Shown here in pieces: positions 1 to 10,118 of a stretch of DNA of 64,000 nt. Position numbers and translations under genes: made by a program. Position 1 is the first letter of the stretch. Each line of letters begins with the position of its first letter. Under the pieces are notes generated by a model, which searched no databases, had not been told where the DNA came from, and was given only the letters and a program-made list of their open reading frames with translations. Origin of the DNA: Cryptomeria japonica (taxonomy: Eukaryota; Streptophyta; Pinopsida; Cupressales; Cupressaceae); the NCBI RefSeq assembly GCF_030272615.1, contig NC_081414.1:233790733-233854732 (forward strand). Direction: 5' to 3'.

Positions 1-9
1 TTCCTCATC

Positions 10-2013
10 CTATTTCTCTTGTCTTGCCATTTCTGTTGGTGTATCCGGAGTAACATCTTCACCGTCCAAAGCATCAACATCAATAGGGTCCATTTGCTCA
101 GTGACCTGTTCTCCTTCACTATTATACACCTCATCCGGTTTTGTTATTTCTGGTTCTTGTTCAGCCTTTTTGTTGGCTTCAGACACTTGGTGCAATCTCA
201 GAGCTGCCTGGGCATGAGAGTGGGTATCTTTTACCACCTCAAGGACTTTCCCTTCTAGCAACAAGAGTCTCCTTCTTTGCATAAAGAAGAGGCCTTTATA
301 TTTTTCCATAACTTCATAAAGTTCAGAATTAGACACATCAGGAAAATATTGAGCAAATATTTCCTCTCTTATCTCCTATTCCTTTTCTATGGCAATGCAC
401 CATTTGTTGTCTAAAGAATTATATAAAGAATTTGGTGTCACAGATTTAATTTTTTATGGCGACCGGTCATTAATACATAAATATTGAATGACTTCCTATC
501 CTACTTCCTCCTTCTCATTATCATTGAAATCATCAAAATAATCTTCCAAATCACTCAGCACTTTTCCCCTAATGTTCTTAATAGTTCTTTGACAATGTGT
601 CAAAGGTTTGTAAGAGGAAATATCAATATTTACTAGTGCTGATGATGCCGGTTCATTGCTGGTTATCTTTGTCTTCTTTCTTGTTTGCCTAGTCTTCTTA
701 GGCTTTTCTTCAGATTTTGTATCTTCTAAGTCTGGTGTGTTGCCTTTTGTCTTCCACTTTCTCTCAAATACTCTAGCAGGTGCAACTTCTAGTTTCTTCT
801 TTGTTGGTGAATGCTTGGTCACTTTAAGACTTGTTGAAGTAACCGGTGCTGATACAGATGGTACTACCTTTCCTTTCTTCACAGAGGGCTCCTCAACTGG
901 TGTAACCCTTTCCAAATAGGTGTTAGTTCTCTTCATTTTAGGATCAAGTAGTGAGGCAAGTAGGGTAGAAGCATACCCGTCTATCATCTCGTACATCACC
1001 TCATAACCCATAAGCTCCACTTCTTCCTTTCTAGGCTTAACAGCCTCCATTATGCACCCATCTACTTTGATGATAAAGAAGATGTCCTCTTCATACTTCT
1101 TGAAAATATCACCAAATATTCTCACCCTTTGGCTCATCTTGCATTTGAACTCATCAAAGTATTTGTTCAGGACTTCAGGATAGCCAGTTCCAACCGCTTG
1201 AAGACTTTTCCTGATTTGCTTTGTAACCAGTTGGTTAGCCAACCACTGAATATCACTGACTCTTGGGAAGTAGCCCTGGAAGTAGAAGAACAATCTGACC
1301 AATAGTTGTCTAAATTTAAATCTCAAGGCATTGTCCTGCTTGATTGACTTCAGGTTCACTAGTAACTGCCTTTGCATACAAGTGCATAAAACAAACGAGG
1401 CATCTTCCATGATCATCTTGTAGCCAGCATTTATCATTGCAACAAAGACATAGTTAATTCTGCTAGCATGGAATGTCCAGTAACCTATCACCATGCAGGC
1501 ATACTTGACCAGATTGTCCTTGATGGTATTGATGGTCATTCCCCGTTGGTCGCTCACAGAACCGGTGAGCTTGGTCATTTCAGTCTTGCCGATCTTCCTT
1601 AGGGCTGGCACTTCTCCAATGTTACAAAAACCGGTGACAGCATGAATTGCTTCCGATGTGATATCATGTGTCCACTCCAAATACATTTTGTCACCGTGCA
1701 CTCTGTTTAGAATGATGCAGATGTGATCAACTGTGAATTCTTCAAGGAAATAGACTGCATTGTGAAGTTTCTTCTTTTCCAAGATGTTGAATTCTGGTTT
1801 GATCTTCTTGTCCTATCTGCAGAACAAACTCAACTAAGAATGGATCACTAGAGATCCTAGGTCTTCAATTTTATAGTGAATGTAATCTGAAATACCTTCC
1901 TCAACTATAACACCAATGGGTATTTGGGATAGTGCATTATATTTTGCCTTCCATTGGATGAAATCTACTGAATCAACGGGTGCACTAGAACTAGAGTGTG
2001 ATGTTTAAGCCAT
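10..2013 (-). pseudogene. ORF2 of element C, unknown function, broken by stops
   Basis: A single minus-strand reading frame runs from an ATG at 2011-2013 to a stop at 10-12. It stays in one frame and is interrupted by in-frame stops (TAA at codon 3, two TAG before 1782, then TAG, TAA and TAG between 498 and 336). The longest open piece, 1782-496, has 428 codons. The N-terminal two thirds is a mixed, globular-looking sequence with many aromatic residues. The following stretch is rich in Lys, Thr, Ser and Pro with basic clusters such as KKTRQTRKKTK, then an acidic run (DLEDYFDDFNDNEKEE). I do not recognise the family. It faintly recalls accessory ORFs of plant retroelements annotated as putative plant transposon protein, but I cannot show this. 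Its place after gag suggests a former element product. Confidence 0.5.
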
Positions 2014-2454
2014 GATAAACAGAGAAACTCAAAAAATACCTTCGAAAGTCGAGATTTAGGGCTTGCAAATTCCACTTTTCCACTCACTACTTTAGTTGCT
2101 AGGTTACCGCTTTGAGTTCTACACTTGACCGATTGATGTTATCATCAGATTCTTCTTCAAGGTTTTGAAATCTCTCCTAATTGCAAGACAAATCATCTTT
2201 TGTCGCTCTGCACTTGAAAACTTCTTCACTCAAAAATTGATAAGTGAAAATGACTTGAAAATCCCTTTTAAATGAATTCTCTGCCAATCATAATAAATGC
2301 TCCATCATTAGGGCATAAACCCTAATTTGCCTTTTACCATTTCCAATCTTCTGCCAATTGACAGGTATCACATACCAGTTAAGATCTTTTACCGGTGTAA
2401 ACTGGGGGTTCAAAATATTTTACTGATTTGTTTCCCCCTACGCTTTCCTGTAGC

Positions 2455-3735
2455 TTAGTTTGCCGATTTAGAGATTTTCACACCAGGTGCAGAAACTGGT
2501 TCTTCTAGAGACACTTCTTCTGGCTTCTTTTTCCAGGTTTTCTTCATATCCGCTTGAATAGTTTCAACATCAATCTTTCCTTCCAGAGTGACTGGTATAT
2601 CATCTGATATATTCTTTCTCATTCTGCAGAATCTTGTTGTATGACCTGATTTGTTGCAATGATAGCAAACCATTCTAGGTGCTCTCCAAGGTCCATTATT
2701 CATGTTTCCATTCTTCCTTCTGCATGTTGCAGTTATGTGACCACTACCATGATTGATCAAATAGGTTGCTCTCCATCCAGTTGCTGCTTGATAGCCACCA
2801 CTTCCTGACTGATGATTATAGGTATTAAACCGGTTTGGATTCCGGTTCCTAGAGAGTTCAGGAAAGACTCCTTGACTCCTTTGAGGATACCTTCCAGTGT
2901 TGTGCATGACAGACCTGCATTCAAATGCTCTATGCCTAGACTTGTTGCATGCATAACAATTTCCATTCAATCTATTGGATCTAGGCTTATTGTTTAGAAA
3001 GTAAGGAAAGTTATTGTAAGTCTTGTTTCTACATACATTAGCATAATGTCCTTCCTTGAGGCAATTAAAGCAAACAGGTTTGAAATTTTTCTTACCTTTA
3101 TCCTTTGGTGTCGATTGCTTCTTTGATGCTCCATCTTTTGTTCCAGAGGTCTCACCTTCCTCATAACCAGAAAAACCAAGTCCAGTGGTATTCTTCACCG
3201 GTTTTGCTGATTCAAGCTTTTATTCTAGCTTAACAGTGCTCTTATTGAATTTGGCAAGTATTTCCTTTGACTCAGTGAGTTCTTTGGTAATAGCAGCATT
3301 GGATTCCTTCAAGGTTGCACTCTCAGAAATAGCCATGTTTATTTCACTTTGCATTTCCTCTTTTTCCACTTTTCTCTCTTGGAGATGAGCGATAAGTGCA
3401 CTGATTTCTTGCTTTAGCTTGGAGATCTCATGATCTTTGTCTTTTACCAGATCTTTAGCTTTTCTCCGGTTCTCAAGCTCTTGACACATCCTGATAGTCA
3501 GTCCTTCAAAAGCCCTTCTCAGGTTGGCATTAGACTCATTCAAATTTTCAAGTTCTTCAACTAGGGCTTCCATGTCCACTTCATCAGAGGAACTGTTTTC
3601 AGTTAGCTCCATCAGTTTCTCAGCATGATCTCTCCTTTTTGCCAGAAAGGCCTTACACTTGACTTTGAGTTCATCATAGGCTTTCTCAGTCTGAGTGAGC
3701 CAATGAGTAAGTTCCCTCATAGTGTATTCCCCCAT
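2455..3735 (-). pseudogene. gag: Copia-type gag, C-terminal part with zinc knuckles
   Basis: The frame opens at ATG 3733-3735 (a possible upstream non-ATG codon lies at 3747) and closes at 2455, with one in-frame TAA near 3200. The first 170 residues are strongly helical and charged, rich in Glu and Lys, and likely form a coiled coil. The second half holds three CX2CX4HX4C zinc knuckles: CFNCLKEGHYANVC, CYACNKSRHRAFEC and CYHCNKSGHTTRFC. A fourth, degenerate copy lies between the last two. Zinc knuckles in gag bind genomic RNA for packaging. The usual N-terminal Copia gag core is not visible between the primer site and this ORF, so the 5' part of gag appears deleted. The frame is followed by a non-coding stretch and ORF2 rather than pol. 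Confidence 0.75.
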
Positions 3736-3770
3736 ATCTCTTTCCAAGTGGTTAAACTTATAGAAAGGTT

Positions 3771-3783
3771 GGCTCTGATACCA
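3771..3783 (-). other. Primer binding site of element C (initiator-Met tRNA)
   Basis: On the minus strand this reads TGGTATCAGAGCC, two bases after the LTR end. It matches the 3' end of plant initiator Met tRNA, the usual primer of plant Copia elements. Confidence 0.9.
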
Positions 3784-3785
3784 AT

Positions 3786-4939
3786 TGATGAATATTAAGA
3801 GGGGGGGGGTGAATTAGTATACAAAAAAATACTGAACTTAAACACTTAAACAATTTAGTAGTAAACCCGTATAACAGTTTTACTAACAAACCAGTTAACA
3901 CAAATGCAAACCAAATAGAAAATAAGGCATGCACCCACAGAAGAAAAATCACCATAACACAAGAGATTTTGATGTGGAAACTCAAATGGGAAAAACCACG
4001 GTGAGATGAAACTCACAAGTAACTATCTGCAGAATAGTAACCAGACTGGTTAAGGTCAGACCGATTAAGGTCATACAATGTTCTTCACTAGAACAGATCC
4101 TATTAGGAATCTCAATCTCTGTTAGGAGATAAGTTTGATTAAAGACTACCTTGTGAGAGGATTTCAATTCCACATATGTGAACCACCTTGTTAGAGGATT
4201 TACAAAGGCTTTTCTGGGCCTACCTGGTTAAGGGTTTCAGACTTGTCGAAGATGTGAGTAATCAACAAGTGAATGATCTAGCAAATAGCACAGTCTGCTT
4301 GGTTAGATTCATGATAGCTCATTGCTAATGAATTTTAGCATTACTTCAGTCTTCAGTAAATCCACACTCTATTACAGCACACAGACTTGATCTTCTCTTC
4401 TAAGATCACACATACAAAAACTCATCAACCACCAAAAACCCTAACAGCTACATCTCTTAAAACCCTAGACATGATGTCCTTAAAAAGGAATTTGATTTCA
4501 TGTCGGTCCAATAGGATTACATTGCAAGTTCCTAGGTTCATTGCATCTAGACATATTTGATAACACGACACAAAATCACCGTCAAAGTGTTGGTGGATGG
4601 TAACTCATCATAAAAATATCGGTTGGTAACTCATCACAAAGTATTATCGGTTCATACAACTTTACCGATTATCGGTTGGCCAAAAATGAAGACTGGGAAA
4701 ATGATAACTGCCGCTTCAGTTCCTTTGTACCGCTTGAGATCCTCGAACCGCTTGAGGTCTTCATACCTCTTGAGATTGGTAAACACTTTCTACAAAACAT
4801 CGATAGCCTAAAGACTATAATACATAATACCGGTTTGGAACAAATACTGGTTGAGCATAACCCATACATAAAAAGTGATCTCAAAGCAAGTGTGTGTCCA
4901 TCAATGACAATCACAACATAAACATAAAAAATGCCAATA
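3786..4939 (-). repeat. 5' LTR of element C
   Basis: In plus orientation the LTR starts TGATGAATATTAAG next to the primer site. It ends ATGCCAATA at 4939, where CA has probably become TA. It has the poly-G run GGGGGGGGG (3800s) found at the same place in the LTRs of elements F and G. It also has the block around 3975-4000 (GGAAACTCAAATGGGAAAAACC on the plus strand), which recurs as a diverged copy in F and G. Length is about 1154 bp. The outer boundary rests on similarity of the minus-strand start (TATTGGCATT) to the F LTR start (TGTTGGCATT). Confidence 0.75.
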
Positions 4940-5845
4940 GGAGGACAAACGCACTCCCCCACGTCAGCGACTACGACCCTGCAACCCCTAATGTCAAACC
5001 CTAGTTGCAAGTAGAATTGCAGAGCCTTCGTGACTCGCATATAATAAAAAACTAATCAACTAAAAATATCAATATAATTTTTTATATAGTATATCCTACG
5101 TAAGCAAATAACTTTGAAGTAAATAAAATAAACTAAATCCCCCCCCTCTATCTATATATATCTATGTATTAAATAAATATAATAGTTTTAAAATAAAATA
5201 ATAAATTCTTAAATAAATAAAGTAACACTATAGTAAATATATCTATTAATTCATTGTTTGCATAAATAATATTTGCATTAATATGTGAGAGCAATATTAC
5301 TTACATGTATATACTTTTATATGTATATATACAAAAAAATAACTAGGACCTAGAGATAGAAGACTCTTCCAAAGCTCATCAAAAAACACCAAGATAAGGG
5401 TATTTTGGGCACCATTGTCCTGGTAAAGGGCGTCGTTGTCTTCCAATATCAAATTCAGGCTAAAATTTGATAGGGTGCCTTTGTAGTGTCTTAGAGACCC
5501 GAATCCAACTTTATGTGTAGAAATTCATCAAAAGACAAGTGTGTTTTGGGTAACCTTGTCCACCTAGTTTTACCTCAATTTTTAGGTACAGGAGTACCTA
5601 TGAGTCCTCATTCCATTTTTGTACATGCTCTAAAGTTTCTATTTAAGTATAAAATAGCATAATGAGTCCAAGTTGCCAATTAATGCATGTACCTTCTTAC
5701 CCTAGTTTTTGCATTGACTTTACATCTAAATAATCCATTTTAATTCAATCAATATTCAGCCCTCTTTTAATAGAATTGAGGTTGGATCTATTGAGGTATT
5801 TCTCTTTTTAATGTAATTTTTGAAATCGGTCTAGTTCCTAGTTTG
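4940..5845. other. Stretch without genes; possible old LTR fragment
   Basis: The stretch from 5040 to 5340 is AT-rich low-complexity sequence. From about 5340 to 5845 the sequence is more complex and has a TATA-like TATTTAAGTATAAAATA near 5640, as an LTR promoter might. There is no partner copy in the window and no coding potential, so the LTR idea is weak. Confidence 0.3.
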
Positions 5846-6560
5846 CATCACGGGGGCTTCACTGGCTAGACAATATTATATCACGTGCATTCATATTGGG
5901 GGGTTTAATATCCCAAAAGTGAGGGTACAATATATTTCCTATCGGTAAAAATAAGGGGATTTTTAATTAAGGCTATGAGAAAAGGCAATATTTGGTTAAA
6001 ATAGGGGGCTTTTAATTTAGCCTATGTATTGGGAGGGGGTGACAAAAAATGAGTTTAGGGCAATATTTTTTAGAAATAGGGAGATTATTTAGTATGCCAT
6101 GAACACATGTGCTATAACCCAGGTTTAGTACGTGAATCCCTCGTGGTTTGCATGCATAAACTTGTGAACCCTATTTCCATCCATTACAATATAACCAAGG
6201 TTTTCCATTTGTATTCTTGAATTTTAGATCAAAATTATATATTTGCATCATTTGGTAAAATCACGAGGGCTTCACTTAGTGAGCCTGGGTTATAGCACCT
6301 GCATTCATGACATACTAAAGAATCCCCCTATTTTCGAAAAATATTGCCCTAAACTCCTTTTTTGTCACCCCCTCTGAATACATAGCCTGAATTAAAATCC
6401 CCCCTATTTTTGCTAAATATTGTATTTTTTCATAGCCCAAATTAAAAATTCCCCTTTTTTCACCTATAGTAAATATATTGTACCCTCATTTTTAGGATAA
6501 TAAACTCCCCAATATGAATGCATGTGATATAATATTTCCTAGCTAGTGAAGCCCCGATGG
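5846..6560. repeat. Long inverted repeat (foldback or MITE-like), about 0.7 kb
   Basis: The arm at 5846-6149 is the reverse complement of 6258-6560 along almost its full length, with scattered mismatches and small gaps. About 108 bp separate the arms. Matching blocks include CACGGGGGCTTCACTGGCTAG against CTAGTGAAGCCCCGATGG, and GGAGGGGGTGACAAAAAA against its complement near 6360. No protein is encoded. I see no clear target duplication. A transcript would fold into a 300-bp hairpin. Confidence 0.8.
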
Positions 6561-6724
6561 GTAAAATAGAATTTATTTTTTATATTTGATCTTTCTTGTT
6601 CTCTTACAAGAGCTCCTATATCTTGGGTGGCTACATCTTTAGCCAAATATTGCATAATATAGAGCATTTTATACCAAATATTATGTGGATGGTTCTCATG
6701 TTTATTAACCCTTTCATGGGGTTT

Positions 6725-7828
6725 TCTCTAAGGCTTCCTATTTGAAAATTGAAAAGATAATTATATAATTGATTTTGGCTTTTATGATGGTTGCATGGGC
6801 TTTCATTATATGAATTGAGAATATTCGATTCATCCTCATTATTCTAGAGGTTAAAATTCTCTCAATCTATTATCAAGTCTTAGAACTTTACGCTAAATCA
6901 ATTACCAAGGCCCTAGAAAGTGAGAATTCCTAGAAAGTCCTAATTTGACATTATATTTCATTTGGAATTCTCTACAAGAATCTAAGTTAGAAAGGAGTTG
7001 GACTTCATAATCTCCTCATTATGAAGAAATATATTTAGATATATGAAACATTTATCATCAAAATAATCTAGGAGGCCTGAATATACATCAAAACCTAGAT
7101 TTTATGGGCTAGAAATAATTTCTATAATGGTCTTTATATTAATTAAAAATACATTTATGGTATCTAGTTCTTTCTTGTCAACACCAACCTTTGAATAAAA
7201 ACCCTTTGATTTGAAATTTTTTTTAATTAAAAAATGAGTCAAAATGTTGAAAAATCTTTTCAAATGAGTTACCAAGAAATTCTTACCTTATGCCAATGCT
7301 ATCTTTACATTTTAGTTATCAAACTAGGACCATGATGCATGCATAATATTTATTGATGTGACTCCTCCCACATGGTTCATTGAATTATGGTTAATATATT
7401 AAAGCCATATTAAGAGGCTTACAAACAATATTATCATATGATAATTTATAATTGTAGACCCTGAAAAGGATATTAGTGTTTTGCATCTGATCTCCTCATG
7501 GTATTCCAACTAAATCTCCATGGACGCCAATAGTCATCTCTTGGAAATTGGTACCATATATTCTAAACTGTTTGGTTGACATTTTTATCTAAAGTTTGTT
7601 CATTTTTCTTCATGCATTATTTATCAAGGCCTTTCTCTTGGATCCCACTTGTCTCATATTACAGTACTTAATAACTCTTCATCTATTGTGTAGACATTGT
7701 GAGACTCCTAAGCACCATTTTTTGTTTTGTACTATATTAGGGAATCTTAAGTAGACTTGGATTCATGACTATTGATTATTCTCTAAACTTTTGGTTGCTA
7801 CTCATGTTTCTTACCCCTCTTATCAGAT
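6725..7828 (+). repeat. 1.1 kb tandem duplication, copy 1
   Basis: The sequence from 6725 to 7828 recurs in the same order from 7829 to 8139 and, after the element D insertion, from 14389 to about 15170. Shared blocks include TATATGAATT (6808 and 7913), CAAGGCCCTAGAA (about 6904 and 8007), TTTGACATTAT and ACCAACCTTTG. The copies are clearly diverged. No ORF of note and no recognised family. Confidence 0.65.
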
Positions 7829-8139
7829 TCCTTCTTAGGCTTAGTATTTTTTTTTTTTAAATATTATAAGAGAATTTATTTGGGCTTCGTTTCATGGCAA
7901 CAAGGGATTTCACTATATGAATTATGAATATAGTTATCTTCCTTATGATTTTAGGGGTTAAGGATTTCTATCAACCCATTTTCAAGGAATATAACCTTAT
8001 AGTAAATCAATTATCAAGGCCCTAGAAGGTAAGGATGCTTTGAAAGTGCTCATTTGACATTATAATTCATTTGGACTCATTTCTGAGAATCTAGATTGGA
8101 AATTCCTTGGTCCTCACAATCTCCTCACTATAAAGGAAT
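7829..8139 (+). repeat. 1.1 kb tandem duplication, copy 2, left part
   Basis: Left portion of the second copy, cut by element D at 8139/8140. It aligns with 6725-7040 and continues at 14389. Confidence 0.65.
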
Positions 8140-8957
8140 TGACGCAGGAGCATCCTCGGTCGATGAGCAATCTTGCACCAACCAAAAATGTTTATTTTCA
8201 GTTTTGTTCCTATTTAGTTCGGTGTTTTGTTTTGTGTTGCAGCTTCTGTGTTTCTTTCATCATTCTTCAGTAGTTGTTCACTTTCCATTGTGGACCAAAT
8301 TTTTGGCTTCCATACTTGTTCTCATTCCTTGCTCTAGATTTTAGTTCATTTGGACCCTTTCTAGCAAGTTGTCACTTTCGGATTGTTTCTTTCTTTGTAC
8401 CCAGAACAGTTTGAGCTTAGTGGCTAGTTTGAGATTTCTTCTCTTGTGGAGCACTTTCTTGGCTTGCCGATCTAATTAGCACTAAACACGATGTTCCTAG
8501 GCCCTTGGCTGACCTACCTTTGTGGTCCACACTTCATTTTTGTCCTTGGTGGAGGAGATCTTTACGTTTTGTGTCTGACGTATTTTACACGTTTCATTTT
8601 CCTGTCTTAGAAAATGTAATCTTTTGTGGTCAATCCTAATGTGTTTTGGATGTTATATATATTGTTATATTTGATTTCTTGGGGGACAGGAAGAGATATG
8701 ATGATATCGATTCATGATATGTAATTAAAACACCACTTGGAGATCTGAATGGATTGTAATCTGGAATGTATCTATAACTAGGCCTATAAGCCTACATGTT
8801 TGCCTGCATGTTGTTGGATAATTTATAATGAATCCATGATATTGTGGATGATTGATCTATCATTCTTTCTATTCTATGTTGGTGCTTACATGGCATTACT
8901 CTTGCTACATGATCTGGATTGTTCTCCTTGAGGTCCCTCTGGATCATGGTTGCATCA
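8140..8957 (+). repeat. 5' LTR of element D
   Basis: 818 bp, alignable along its length with 13576-14383. It starts TGACGCAGGAGC and ends GGTTGCATCA, directly followed by the primer site. Confidence 0.85.
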
Positions 8958-8959
8958 GA

Positions 8960-8971
8960 TGGTATCAGAGA
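8960..8971 (+). other. Primer binding site of element D (initiator-Met tRNA)
   Basis: TGGTATCAGAGA begins two bases after the LTR end and matches the initiator-Met tRNA 3' end in 11 of 12 positions. Confidence 0.8.
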
Positions 8972-9116
8972 AGGATGCAAACCTTGAGGCATTCCTTTGG
9001 GTGAACAACTCGTTGGTTTGAGGCAACCTACAAGCAAGTTCAATATATCATCGAGGCAATTGGAACTTTGTAGTCAGCCACCAAGCTAAGGCAATTGCAC
9101 CAAATCAAAGGAGGAG

Positions 9117-10118
9117 ATGTCACCAAGAAGGATGAACCCTAGAAGGGTAGATCAGATGATGGAGGATTTTAGAAATGAGATGAGGAATGAGATCCAAAAC
9201 ACACTGGATATTTTGTAGAGGAATATAGAATTAGAGGATTAGTATGAAGAGGTTGGGGAAGAGCTATAGGTTGAAGAGGTTGAAGGACTGGTAGACGAGG
9301 AAGAAGATAGATTTCTTAGAGTAGTGGCACAAGTGAGTAAAATTCATAAAGCTGAGGTTTCTAAAATTTTAGGTACATTGAATCCGGAAGACTTGATAGA
9401 TTGGATTGGAAATTTGGAGGACTACTTTGAGTTTGAAGATATTAAAGATCCATAAAGGGTTAGGTTAGCAAAAACTAAGTTGAAAGGGCATGTTGCTTTA
9501 TGGTGGAAAGAATTGCAAAGGGATTGAATGGAGAATGGTGAGGTGAAAATCACCCGGTGGAGGTCGATGGTTGCAAGATTGAAGGCTAAACTCATTTCGA
9601 GAGACTATGAGTTGGAATTGTTCAAGAAGTTGCAAAACTTGATGCAGAAGGATATGAGCATGAAAAAGTATATTGAGGAATTCTACAAGATGATGATCAG
9701 ATCTAGACATTGAGATATGGACAAGGAGAAGGTTGCTAGATACATAAATTGACTTTGATTTAACATTCAGGATGAAATGAGTATGCTGAAGATTTTTATA
9801 GTTGAGGAGGCTTACTTAAATGCTTTGAAGGAAAAAGATAAAGTGAAAAGAAGATAGTAGAATAACCTTAGGAGAAGAGAGAGATATGCAGCAAATAGAG
9901 GGTAGATGAGTGGCAGTATGGAGAAGCAGACTATTGAAGAAGAATCAAAATCTAAATGGAGTAAAGAACCAGATCAGAAGACACGAAGAAAAGGAAATGG
10001 TAGTAGTAGTAGGGAATTCTTGGGTAAATGTTTCAAGTGTGGAGGAACTAGTAAGAAAGGAATGGCAAGGAATTTCATGGCACATGAGGACTAGGAAAAT
10101 GGAGCTACAAGTGAAACT
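9117..10118 (+). pseudogene. gag: Gypsy gag of element D, broken
   Basis: The frame starts at ATG 9117 (MSPRRMNPRR) and is closed several times by in-frame stops. The gag core is clear around 9370-9710 (residues 85-200): NPEDLIDWIGNLEDYFEFED, then AKTKLKGHVALWWKELQ and the helical stretch to YIEEFYKMMIRSRH. At 10030 the nucleocapsid knuckle begins CFKCGGTSKK, but the expected His and last Cys are lost. The frame is then interrupted at 10118 by a solo LTR; coding resumes at 12687. The gag core packages the element RNA. The stops mean it cannot be made as one protein. Confidence 0.75.

Larger units (their letters stand above)
1..4939 (-). mobile_element. Copia-type LTR element C, 5' part (left end outside window)
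   Basis: Read on the minus strand, the order is LTR (3786-4939), primer binding site (3771-3783), gag with zinc knuckles (2455-3735), a roughly 440-base spacer and a second long ORF (10-2013). A Copia element would normally continue from gag into protease, integrase and RT. None of these is seen in the 2.4 kb after gag; an unrelated ORF takes their place. I infer a non-autonomous Copia-type element, or one that replaced pol with captured sequence. The other LTR lies beyond position 1, so target duplications cannot be tested. Confidence 0.75.

Noticed and set aside
656-919. Plus-strand open frame opposite ORF2 of element C
   Set aside because: Shadow of the minus-strand coding frame; low-complexity hydrophobic translation.
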